DNA from: Lineus longissimus
Lineage: Eukaryota > Nemertea > Pilidiophora > Heteronemertea > Lineidae
Length of the DNA: 64,000 nt
Assembly (NCBI RefSeq): GCF_910592395.1
Contig: NC_088313.1
Span: forward strand, 4,530,501 to 4,594,500
Direction of reading: 5' to 3'
The translations under genes were made by a program, and so were the position numbers. Below the pieces are notes generated by a model, which saw only the letters and a list, made by a program, of their open reading frames with translations, was not told where the DNA came from and did no database searches. This document shows positions 1-10,200 of this stretch, piece after piece; position 1 is the stretch's first letter; the number at the start of each line of letters is the position of its first letter.

Positions 1-604
1 ACATCATGGACTATTGAATGATTGGAACACCATGATTGTCCATTCAACCGGACTACACCTGCATTCCAAAGACCAACATCATGGACTACGGATTGTGAGG
101 ATAACCTTATCCAGTCAAACACCCTTACTCCAAAGACCAATTTGAAGGGGAAATATTTCGATGACTGCTTTCTGGCAGTACATGTATGAAGGCCTATCTA
201 GACCATGCACACCGAATTTATGCAGATGTTCTTTTTAATAACAATGTAAAAAGCCATGAAGACCTGCAAGTGCAAGGTCATGAAGACTAGATATAGATTT
301 TTGAGATTTTCAATGATTTGATGAAAGTTGATATTGATTACCTATTTCAATGGAAATGCATTTCGAAATTTCTCACCATCTGTGGAGCAATTTGCAGCTA
401 AAGTGCTACTCGACACCACTTTTTTCCACATCCAGCATTTCCCTATCGGATCATATTCTCAATTTCAATTTTCCAATTATACAAACTGAAGACAGAATGT
501 TTCCCATCGCAGGTATCTTCACACGAGGACCAAATGTCAACATGCCAAAACAAAGTGTCAGCAGTTCCAATGTCCTTGAAGTGCTGCACTGACAATTACA
601 TGTA
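1..604. other. 3' flank / probable 3' UTR of the GrpE gene
   Basis: No coding exon is visible here. On the minus strand this lies directly after the GrpE stop codon and should hold its 3' UTR. An ATTAAA-type poly(A) signal can be read on the minus strand at 234-239, about 370 bases past the stop. A 13-base direct repeat (acatcatggacta) occurs at about 3-15 and 77-89. The open frames at 350-740 have no family resemblance and look accidental. Confidence 0.45.
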
Positions 605-1039
605 CTATGATGTGCTCTTCACAACACCGACTAAAGCAGGCCTAAGGGTACGACTATGTAACATATATCCTGTCTTGGTCACCACGGCTATCGTGCCGGC
701 CGGTTTTCCTTCTAACGGCTGTTCGAACAGCGCCTCATGAACATGAGGATCAAACTTCTCCCCTTGTTCTGGATTGATCATCACCAAGCCATTACGTTTA
801 AAAACCTTTTTCAATTGATCTTCCGTCATAGTGAGTCCCTGAAATAAACTTTTCAGGTGTGGGTTATTGCCATTTAATTCCTCCTTGGGCACACTTTCTG
901 TTGCTTGTTTAAGAATGTCCGCTACTTCTAGTAGGTCCTTACAAAATCCCTGGATTCCAAATAGTTTGGTGTCCTCGATCTGCTTCTTCATCCGTAGTCG
1001 AACATTCTCGGTCTCGGCAAGCGCCCGCTTGTATTTGTC
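605..1039 (-). CDS. GRPEL1: GrpE exon 3 (terminal coding exon)
   Basis: The exon starts after a pyrimidine-rich acceptor read on the minus strand (tctccag at 1046-1040) and ends at the TAG stop at 607-605. It encodes the second half of the coiled coil, the FCKDLLEVADIL helix, the NPHLK loop and the beta-wing ending VGVVKSTS. Confidence 0.93.
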   Translation of the reverse strand, partial: DKYKRALAETENVRLRMKKQIEDTKLFGIQGFCKDLLEVADILKQATESVPKEELNGNNPHLKSLFQGLTMTEDQLKKVFKRNGLVMINPEQGEKFDPHVHEALFEQPLEGKPAGTIAVVTKTGYMLHSRTLRPALVGVVKSTS

Positions 1040-2685
1040 CTGGAGACAATAGAGAAAAACAATTGGGTTAGAAGCATGAAACCAAAGGTTACTAACAGAA
1101 GTCAACCCCCCCCAAAGAGATACTCCATGGACCAATTTTTCATAGTCTTTTTATTCATACGTACAAAATCGTACCATATTGACTGCGCATTCTGCAAACC
1201 AACTGCTTCCAGTTTATGCAAAATCATGCACTAATTTTTCACAGTATTTCTTCTTTTTCAACAATTTTGTATCATTGTACATTTCTTTTTGACTGACCCT
1301 GTCAAGCAAACATCACGGGGTACATTTCATGTTTACCTCTAATTCTTTATAATTTGACTGTAGTTTCTCTTTCTCCTGTGTAAGTTTCAATTCTGCCTCT
1401 GATGGACCGCCTTCTGACTTTGAGTCCCCAGAGTCTTCAGGTGGCGTGTCCTTGTTAGAGTTAGTTTCTGTTGCTGTTGTTGACAGCGGCTGCCCTAATC
1501 TGATAAACGCAATGAATTACAATCTGAGAATAAATGACCTCAATACAAATACAGTAACTTGTGGGGATGCTTGAAATCTCATAACTTTTCACTATTATAC
1601 TATAGATTCTAAAATACCTTGGTACCGTAAAGTCAACTTTAAATGGAAAATGCATAAGCCTCGTTCTGAGAGCGGAGTGTTTTGGACACGCAACCAAGAT
1701 GCTCTACCAAAGTTCCCTCGGGTTGCACTAAAATGTGGAACCATGCACACGTCACGTCAATGGAATTTCAGCTCACTTCAGAAGTTTGAGGCTCTCAAAA
1801 CACTGCTTCAAACACAAATCAGTCAAGGAAGCATCAACCACCCTAAGTTTTTTAATGAGCACTACACATATTTGCCGAGAAAAACGCTCCAAATAGCCCA
1901 TTTGCGCGGATTTTAGCATCACTTGAGCGAGCCGATGCGGACTTCCTATGCGCGCTGTACAAAATGTACATGTCTCATTTTCTGTAACGTTGCCGTAACA
2001 TAATATAAACAATGGCGCTACCGGCGCTCCGGCCGGGCCGGCGATGGATGGAATTTGCCAAATTCGCATATATTCAAGTTATTTTCGTGGCCTATCTTTT
2101 TAAGTTTGAGGTATTTTAGAATAGAAATTGAACCCTCGGCTTCGGACCTTGGTCGAGTTACCAAGACACTCTCGGGTGGAGCTAAAATTTCGTCCAAACC
2201 CTCGCCTGTCGGCTCGGGTTTGGACTGTATTTTAGCTCCACCCTCGAGTGTCTTGGTAACTCAACCAAGGTCCTCCGCCTCGGGTTCAATTCCTTAATCC
2301 ATGCACTTGATTGGGAACAACGTTTACATATTAAACGTGGTGTTGATCGTCGTCACGCCACCATGCATTTTAAACATTAGTGTAACGTGACATGACGCGA
2401 AGTCTTCGTAAACGTTGTTCCCAATCAAGTGCATCGATCTATAGTCATAGGGGTATGCATAGCTCATGAGCTGTATGCAATAGTCTAAACTCTAACAATA
2501 GCAGATAATTTTTTTGCTGAATTTACCAACACTGGCTCGAAACACAACACATCAGTTGTTTGGCCATGATCTTTAGTTTTTCAAGAAATCTTTTGTTACC
2601 TGTGTAATTGAATACGAGCAGGGATAAGGCCCCTGATAAGAGAAATCGGCCGTATCATTCGAGTGCACATGCTGAAGGATGCCAT
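605..2685 (-). CDS. GRPEL1: Mitochondrial GrpE-like nucleotide exchange factor, complete gene of 3 exons
   Basis: Exons on the minus strand are 2685-2600, 1499-1337 and 1039-605, joining in frame to 227 aa (human GRPEL1 is 217 aa, from memory). GrpE proteins release ADP from mitochondrial Hsp70 (mortalin) and so drive import and folding in the matrix. Residues 1-35 form an Arg-rich, acid-free leader typical of a matrix presequence. A long charged coiled coil covers about residues 60-110 and includes DKYKRALAETENVR. The C-terminal beta-wing domain ends with RTLRPALVGVV, the GrpE family signature. Splice sites are canonical (AG|GTAAC; GAG|GTAAAC). Intron 1 carries a 0.69-kb repeat insertion and a MITE. 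The gene is divergent from IDE. I assign it to GRPEL1 rather than GRPEL2 by overall similarity only. Confidence 0.93.
1337..1499 (-). CDS. GRPEL1: GrpE exon 2
   Basis: This 163-nt exon completes a split Arg codon from exon 1. It then encodes the mature N-terminus (LGQPLSTTATETNS), a hydrophilic linker and the first coiled-coil heptads (EAELKLTQEKEKLQ). The acceptor is tttatcag and the donor is gag|gtaaac. Only this frame is open throughout and continues in frame into exon 3. Confidence 0.88.
1606..2297. mobile_element. Composite MITE-like insertion, copy A (GrpE intron 1)
   Basis: This 692-bp block is almost identical to copy B at 34002-34696. The first part (1606-2122) is bounded by a 13-bp inverted repeat, attctaaaatacc and its complement. 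The second part (about 2123-2297) is a foldback of roughly 60-bp arms that begins with gaaattgaaccctcgg and ends with the matching inverted copy. No transposase reading frame is present, so it must be mobilised in trans. The open frames inside it recur in copy B only because the DNA is copied. Confidence 0.8.
2301..2434. mobile_element. Short palindromic MITE, 134 bp
   Basis: The element is bounded by a perfect 27-bp terminal inverted repeat that begins atgcacttgattgggaacaa, with about 80 bp between the arms. It abuts the end of the composite insertion copy A. It has no coding capacity. Confidence 0.72.
2600..2685 (-). CDS. GRPEL1: GrpE exon 1: start codon and mitochondrial presequence
   Basis: This 86-nt exon encodes 28 residues plus two bases of the next codon. 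The residues start MASFSMCTRMIRPISLIRG and contain five Arg and no acidic residue, as expected for a matrix-targeting leader. The donor is cacag|gtaaca. Phase 2 matches the exon 2 acceptor exactly. In-frame ATGs at codons 6 and 10 could also start translation, but the first gives the longest basic leader. Confidence 0.82.
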
Positions 2686-3652
2686 GCTTTTGCAATGAAT
2701 GCACGTGAAAGGTCACCGCTCCACAGGCAAATGAAAGGATGAGGTTTACATAAACTTAAAGCTTATCTTTTCAATTAATTACGTCAGAATCCCAGTAGAA
2801 AACAGATTCATTCAATATATATTGAGCTCTTGTATGTTTTAAAAGACATAAGTTTGTTTTTACAGTCCGTAAAAGAATTTTTCCCCGTTTATCGTAACTT
2901 CTAATTCCTGTGTACGAGCTCTCTTATCGACGGAGGCGCCGACAAGTATGGCTGCCTTTTAATTTCTTCTTGTCATGTTCTCCAGATTGTCGCTGAGTTA
3001 CCCCTTAAAACATCTTCCTAGATCCCAGGGATCAACAATATTTGCATCTAATAAGTAAGATGCATAACTTAAGCCTACGGTTTCCCAGCTGGTTTTCGTT
3101 ACCTTGTGTTTTTTTGGGATATCATCATGCATATCTTCATAATCAATCAGTTTTTTTGGTACAAGCTGTACTGTTAATACTGTAGGCCTACACCAATCAA
3201 GTCAAGTGCTTGCTCTAAAGAAGTATAAGGGCTTACTATGTATGCCTATGCACAGTGGCCTATGTTGGTTATGAAGCAGCTGTGTTGGCAACGTTGTATT
3301 TTAGATCTCCAAACAATGACTAGGCCTAAATATATTTTTATAGGCCTAGATGACTAATCGGAATCTTTACAACAGGCCTCGGGGCAGTGCCAGTGTTGCT
3401 GCATAGGCTCTTGCCAGATACAGGCGTATTTGGCAACAAACTATCTTTACAATAGGTTTTTACGGTCAATAAGCTCGAGCCATTGACACTTACAGTCGTC
3501 GGGAGTCTTTTTGACCGTGAAGATCTATTGTAAATGTAAAGGTTATGCATGGTTTGTTTCCCCGACCCTAGGTGGTACCGGCGGATCTGGCCAAGGGCCT
3601 ATGGCAATTTATAGTCACTAATTACAATATTTTCCTGGGCTTTATTTTGCAG
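2686..3652. promoter_or_regulatory. Divergent GrpE / IDE intergenic region with IDE 5' UTR exon(s)
   Basis: The GrpE start codon (2685, minus) and the first recognisable IDE exon (3653, plus) face away from each other across 967 bp, so both promoters must lie here. The start of IDE exon 1 is a splice acceptor (tttattttgcag), so at least one upstream IDE exon, probably non-coding, lies in this interval. I could not place it. A GC-rich patch at about 2925-2955 containing an ATGGCTGCC core is a plausible start-site region. No coding exon was found. Confidence 0.5.
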
Positions 3653-3831
3653 GAGATACATAATATCCAGTATGGACAGCCCTCACATCAAGCAAGTTGT
3701 CAATGACATCCTGAGACCACAAGATGATAAGCGTCTATACAGAGGATTGGAACTTTCTAATGGGATGAAAGTGTTATTATGTAGTGATGAATCAACTGAT
3801 AAATCTTCAGCTGCGATGGATGTCCATATTG
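3653..3831 (+). CDS. IDE: IDE exon 1 (coding from 3672)
   Basis: It encodes residues 1-53, including [14 protein letters not shown] and [11 protein letters not shown]. The acceptor ttttgcag at 3652 shows that a 5' exon precedes it. It ends in phase 1 at g|gtaaga. Confidence 0.93.
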
Positions 3832-4157
3832 GTAAGACTCTTAAGTACAATGCACATAGAGAGATGTTTAGCCTAATATCATATCACATCAAAGGGCCTA
3901 CATTGTAGTGGACACCATTGGGACTGATAAATGCTGTACTAGTGAATGCAATGGAAGTCGGAATGATTCATGCCTTATGTCACGCCATAATTTGAGACAT
4001 GTTCACTTTCAACTTTGATGAGTGTAGGCTACTTGATCGAGCTTTTTGTTGAATGTTTTTCAGGGCACTTGATGGACCCCGACGATATCCCTGGGTTGGC
4101 ACATTTTTGTGAGCACATGTTATTCCTTGGCACAAAAGAAGTAAGTACTCTACATGT

Positions 4158-4209
<52 letters not shown>

Positions 4210-7200
4210 ATATCAACATCATCATCATCACTGCATCCAGTGGGCACTTACAGAGGTTCATTCGCAAAACCACATGAGTGGGATTTCTGAGTGTTCTGGG
4301 TGTTCGTGTCCGTAATGTAGAGGTGTCCTTAATAGGGAGGTTATGCCATTATTGTCCAAAAAGTGGATTCATGTGTATGAACACGGGGGTCGTGAAGCTG
4401 ACGTATTACACATTCCATTTAGTTTTTAATATTACCTATTTCAAATAATTTGATACCATTTATATGCTAACTTGAAATTACTTTATTGTAATACCTTATG
4501 GCATTTCTAGTGGAGGTCATATTAATTTGCAAACATTGATATATGCAGGTTGTGTTCGTACGCTACATACTACATAGACAGCGTACATCCTTAATTAGCT
4601 GTATAATTTAAGCATTTGATTGAGCTACTGCACAGCTTTATTCTTTGTAATTAGAACCCAAGGGGACAAACAATTAATGCAATTAATGTTACAATATCAA
4701 TTTAAATCAAGTTCTACTGAACTTAACTTATTTTTATTCTTCCTTGCAGTATCCACAAGAAAATGAATACACAAAGTTTTTGAGCGAGCATAGTGGTAGT
4801 GCAAATGCCTTCACCAGCTCCGAACACACTAACTACTACTTTGATGTGGCGCCTGATAACCTGAAGGAAACACTCCATAGGTACCGTCAGTTATTCATTT
4901 GTTTGAGTCTGCCATGGGCATCAAATGCTCAATTCTGTAGCAGTCATGGAAGCAGCAGTCCGGGCAAATTCATCCACCTCATTCAGTATTTTTAGTCTCT
5001 GCCAATGGTCAGCAAATTCTGTAGCATTCATAAAAGGCAGCACTCCGAGCTATTTCAGCCAGTAATCTCCATATCTTGGTTTACAGTTATGCTCCCTCGA
5101 GCCATGTCTTTAGGCTATGGATTGAGAAATTGGGGACATCATGCTGTATGTAGGCTTGAGTTTGGGTGGCACATCCACATTGACGAGTGCTCTGTGCACC
5201 GCGGCAAGTCTCTTTTTTAAAATCTCTGCGATATTGACAAGAGAACATACATTGTTGTATAAAATTGTTGTTTTGCAGATTTGCCCAGTTTTTCATCTGT
5301 CCACTTTTTACGGCGACTGCTACCGAAAGAGAAGTGAATGCCGTGAATTCTGAGAATGATAAGAATCTTCAGAGTGATAGCTGGCGGCTGTATCAACTGG
5401 AGAAAGCCACCGCTGATCCCAAGCATCCTTTCAGTAAATTTGGAACGGGTAAGGAAAAAACTTTCCACTTTTACGAAATATTTTTATAGTTTCCTTGTCA
5501 GAGACACAAGATAAAACGAACCATGGCATACTGTCCCATCCAACAAATTAACAGTAGAACCTCTCTATTAAGGACACCCTCAGGACTGACTAGTTCTGTC
5601 TTTAATAGAGAGGTTTCCTGATTAGAGAGGTCAAATTGAATGAAAACAACCAAATTGGGACCAAACCTAGTGTCCTTAATAGAGAAGCTGTCCTTAATAG
5701 AGAGGTGTCCGCTGGAGAGGTTCCATTGTATATTGAGGCTGGGTGACGTGAGTGACCAAGAACTCAAACTCAGGACCTGCCACTTGTAAGGTAGATGTGA
5801 TAGCCCTTTGGCCACTACAGCTTTAGTTCCTTTAAAAAACTACCCAGGTCATTAAAATCAAGGGGGACTTTAAGAAGGAGCTAGATAGATGGTCAAATTG
5901 GTGGTCCTCAGTCCTATTATATGCACAGTTTGGGGACTTGGTTGTATTTGAGTTAGTGAGATATATATTCCAAGTACAAGCCAATAGTTTTGATGTGCTC
6001 TGAGATAAGAGAAGCCCCTACTGGCCACTTTCTGTAACTTTATCTTGTTAACCTATCTGGCTCCTTGGGGAGGATATTTTGAAGGGCAGCTAGCATTAGC
6101 CATGTTCAGCGTTATCAGTTGAGGAGTTTATAGTCCTTGAAAGTTCTGCTAGAATTCCTGTGGTGGGTGCTGCCATGGTTGGTTTTCTCGCTGGACGTGA
6201 TGATGAGGTAAGGAGGGAGGCTGATTGCTGCTGGACTTTGGCTCCTTCCTATAAGCTCCCTTTAACATGTTTCGATGTATTCATTTCTTTCAGGTAATAA
6301 ATACACGCTGGAGACAAGGCCTAAGGAGTTGAACCTGGACACTAGAGATGAGTTGCTCAAGTTTCATTCCAAGTACTATTCATCTAATTTAATGGCTCTA
6401 GCTGTGCTAGGAAAGGGTAAGTGATGAATGAGAACCTCAATCAGCCTAGACTCTTTCACCAGTCTCCCCCATTCACTCATTAGACTTAGAGACTAGTACT
6501 TGATGGCAATTCACTCGTCATGAACTCGATTTGGGGGCATAAGCTTCCGGCGTCCAGTCGCGTGTTTTTCTGTAGGATGGGTATAACCTCGATCCAAGTG
6601 AATAATCTGCAATACCAGAGTGCTCGGTATGACAGTGCATCCACTGTATGCACTGAAAATGTATGGCTCGCCTTGGGTAAATCAACGAGGCTTCCTCAAC
6701 CCTCTGTTGCCCAGCGGATAGGGTTGAGGTTATCTGGATGGAATACCTTCAGCTGCTTTGCCTTTGGGATACATTGAAATCAGTAATAAATTTCGAAAGA
6801 TATTTGCAAAGAAATCCTGCGTTGTGCAAATTGAAAGGGTCCCCATGGAATCGAGTAAAACCCTGTCTCGATGAGAATTATCTTATCATTGAAAAACTAT
6901 TCATTAAATTGAGTTCCTTGCTAATTTGGAATGCTTTGATTTCAGAATCATTGGACGATTTGACTGAGATGGTGGTTAATCTTTTCTCCCAGGTGGAGAA
7001 TAAAAATCTTGAGGTGCCCGAATGGAAGGACCATCCTTATGGACCAGACCAATGCAAGGTAATGAAACAGGAGGTGGATGGGGGAGGGGGCTGATTTCCC
7101 ACTTCTCGTAGACGCAATTCAAAATGATTACCATTACAAATGCGTTTTATCATTCCATGTACATGAGGTTGGAAGCTCATTGTGTGATAACATGAACAGT

Positions 7201-10200
7201 GCGTTTCATGTGTGGGCAGACGTGTCAGAAGAGCCTGTATTTGATTTGTTGATCCATGCGCGCATGTCAATGAGGTCTATGGTTAAGGTATTGAACTCAT
7301 AATCTGACTATGGGTTCGGTTCCCAAAATTGACACTTGCTTGTAAACTTGGGCAAGTCTCTTTGCTTCAGATGCCATATCCTTTGAATGTGATGGAAAAC
7401 AGAGATTCCTTGTACCTTGTGCCATGACCTGGTCTACAATGTAGAAAAAGGAAAAAAGATCTGAGGGAAGAACATCTTGTGTTCTACAATGTAGCAAAAG
7501 GAAAAAAGATCTGAGGGAAGAACATCTTGTGTTCTACAATGTAGCAAAAGGAAAAAAGATCTGAGGGAAGAACATCTTGTGTTCTACAATGTAGCAAAAG
7601 GAAAAAAGATCTGAGGGAAGAACATCTTGTGTTCTACAATGTAGCAAAAGGAAAAAGATCTGAGGGAAGAACATCTTGTGTTCTACAATGTAGCAAAAGG
7701 AAAAAAGATCTGAGGGAAGAACACCTTGTGTTCTACAATGTAGCAAAAGGAAAAAAGATCTGAGGGAAGAACACCTTGTGTTCTGCAATGTAGCAAAAGG
7801 AAAAAAGATCTGAGGGAAGAACACCTTGTGTTCTGCAATGTAGCAAAAGGAAAAAAGATCTGAGGGAAGAACACCTTGTGTTCTGCAATGTAGCAAAAGG
7901 AAAAAAGATCTGAGGGAAGAACATCTTGTGCCCTACAATGTAGCAAAAGGAAAAAAGATTGAGGGAAGAACATCTTGTGTTCTACAATGTAGCAAAAGGA
8001 AAAAAGATCTGAGGGAAGAACATCTTGTGGTGGACTCGACCTTAGTCTCCATCACAAGGACCAAGTAGTCTCAATGGCCTACCAGCGCACATGTAACTTC
8101 CGTCACTGTTACATGGCACTGCCTGTCACTAGAGTTCGATGGTACATAACATTTTATATCAAGGAGATTTCACTCAGATTGTTCTTACTCTTTCAGTTGA
8201 AGGCCAATATTGTTCCAGTTAAAGATATTCGAAATTTGAACATCACTTGGCCGCTGCCAGACATGCACAAGCACTACAAATCTGGGGTATGTACCAAAAC
8301 ACACATGTCTGTGTATAGGAATACATGTACCTGTCATTCTCCAAGCAGATCGCAGACATCATTTATCTCTCTGCCAACACAGATTTCCATTACACCATGT
8401 AGTCACAGGCAAATGAACATGCTTGCATCAACCTGCTAGGCCTGGTTTTCCAAATCTAGGCCCTAACTTTGCAGTAACTTGGACTTGGCGTATTCTCCCT
8501 CAGTTAAGCCTGTGTTTAACGCCAAGTTAGTGACAGGCTTATTTTGAACAATGAGGGCTGGATAATTCTAACTCATTGCTTCCTCCTCGTACTTTTGAAA
8601 GCTTATAATGCAATTCGCCCACCCAAACATGCCAAATATTGTCTGAAAGCCAATAATGAGCCAACCTTGCTCATGCACTCTTCACTTCGTATTTTTTTAA
8701 ATATGCCATTTTACATGTACATGTATTATGTAAAGCAGTGAAAATAATGTACAGACCATAGCTTCAAATCTATCTACATGTATCGTACCCTTCCAACACC
8801 TTCTGATGAGTTAACCATGTAACACTAAAAATACTATTCTGTCTCAATTCAATTGGAATGTGGGTCCTTCAATTTGCTATTCAGCAAATCAAGCATAAAT
8901 AACAGTATAGTAAAGTTTGTTTATTATTGTGTCACCTCTAATGAAAGGGCTAGCCAGCTTTTGGCTTATGAGACACTCTTTACTTCCAAACTCCTATATC
9001 TCTAATGCCAGACGCCTGGCGAGAAGGCAGTTTGTAGCCTATATTTAACTAGCTGGCAGCTAACCGACCGGCCGCATCGGAAAGAGGTTACCAGCGGGCC
9101 TCGAACCTTCGACCTTCCGTTCACGAGGCGGACGCCTTAACCACTAGGCCATTGAGATCGGTATATATCCACTTCGACCCATGATAGCAATTTTAACATT
9201 TCAGCCTGACATGTATCTCGGCCATCTGATTGGGCATGAGGGTCCAGGGAGTCTGCTGTCAGAGCTCAAGGCTCGTGGCTGGGTCAACCTCGTCGTAGCG
9301 GGACAGAAAGCTGGTGCCAAGGGATTCATGTTCTTCGTTGTCAATGTGGATTTGACTGAAGAAGGAATAGGTAGGTTGGAGAAGGTAAGGTAAATTGGTA
9401 CAATTATAGCCCGGTGCAGAAACAGCTGGCAGTACACCGAGGCTACAATTGTATCAGTTTACTTTATACATTCTAAACCGAAGATTTCAAAACTTGTTGG
9501 ATATGAACACTGGCCGAGCCAGAGTCACTTTGCATTTAAATGCAATTTGTACCAAGCTGAAGTGGTGTGAAAACTTTCTCATCCTTGCTTGGAGTTTTAA
9601 AGAACACTTACTGGAAAAAAACGCCTCCAAATGCAGAACAAGGCAAAAGAAGACATAGAAGTAAATGACCACCCCTTGGAAAAGAACTCTTGTCATAAGA
9701 GTTGAATCACTGTCATTATGGGTTGACTCACCAAGCCAAATACTGCTTGCGTGTAGCTGCCATTTACCCTAAGTTGCTACCTCAGTCTTGGCCTAGAGTT
9801 TTTGCTCCACCCACGCAGTGATTGGTGAGACAGCCAATACCTCTCAGGGTTCTCCACTGGATTTTCTCAAGGGAGGCTGGTACCCTTGAAGTTCAAGAAG
9901 TTTTGCCAGTGTGCAACACAAGGTAGAGTGGCCAGCACTTTGTAGTAGGGCATCTTGACCCGCAATGTTTTGAGATCGCTAAATCACTCGCCCGAAACCT
10001 TGACATTTTCCATCTCAGAAGCTTTAAATTTTTATATCAGCGCTGTGATTGGGGCATGCGCTGAGAGCATGCTGAGAAAATAGGAAAGTCAATGGAATTC
10101 GTCATGGTTTGTGGAGCTCGATAGTGGTGACACAAACGCATGGGAGTCGGGATGACATTTGGGTGGCGCTATAGGAACCCGTTACAAAATTCAAGCACAA

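Noticed and set aside
1773-2069. Minus-strand 98-aa frame as GrpE exon 1
   Set aside because: The same frame occurs in copy B at 34171-34467, so it belongs to the mobile element. The exon at 2600-2685 has the right leader, donor and phase.
3980-4290. Frames rich in poly-Met, poly-Ser and poly-Asp
   Set aside because: They translate the ATC microsatellite in IDE intron 2; the true exon 2 ends at 4140.
7534-7973. Three overlapping minus-strand frames of 63-120 aa
   Set aside because: They are translations of the 50-bp minisatellite with frame changes from indels in the A run.
9096-9155. Functional tRNA gene
   Set aside because: Only the promoter boxes are tRNA-like; the arms do not fold into a complete cloverleaf and a SINE body follows.
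9371-9384. Alternative IDE exon 8 donor (aag|gtaagg) 14 bases downstream
   Set aside because: Using it would break the frame into exon 9; the nearer donor restores DHVDDIV.
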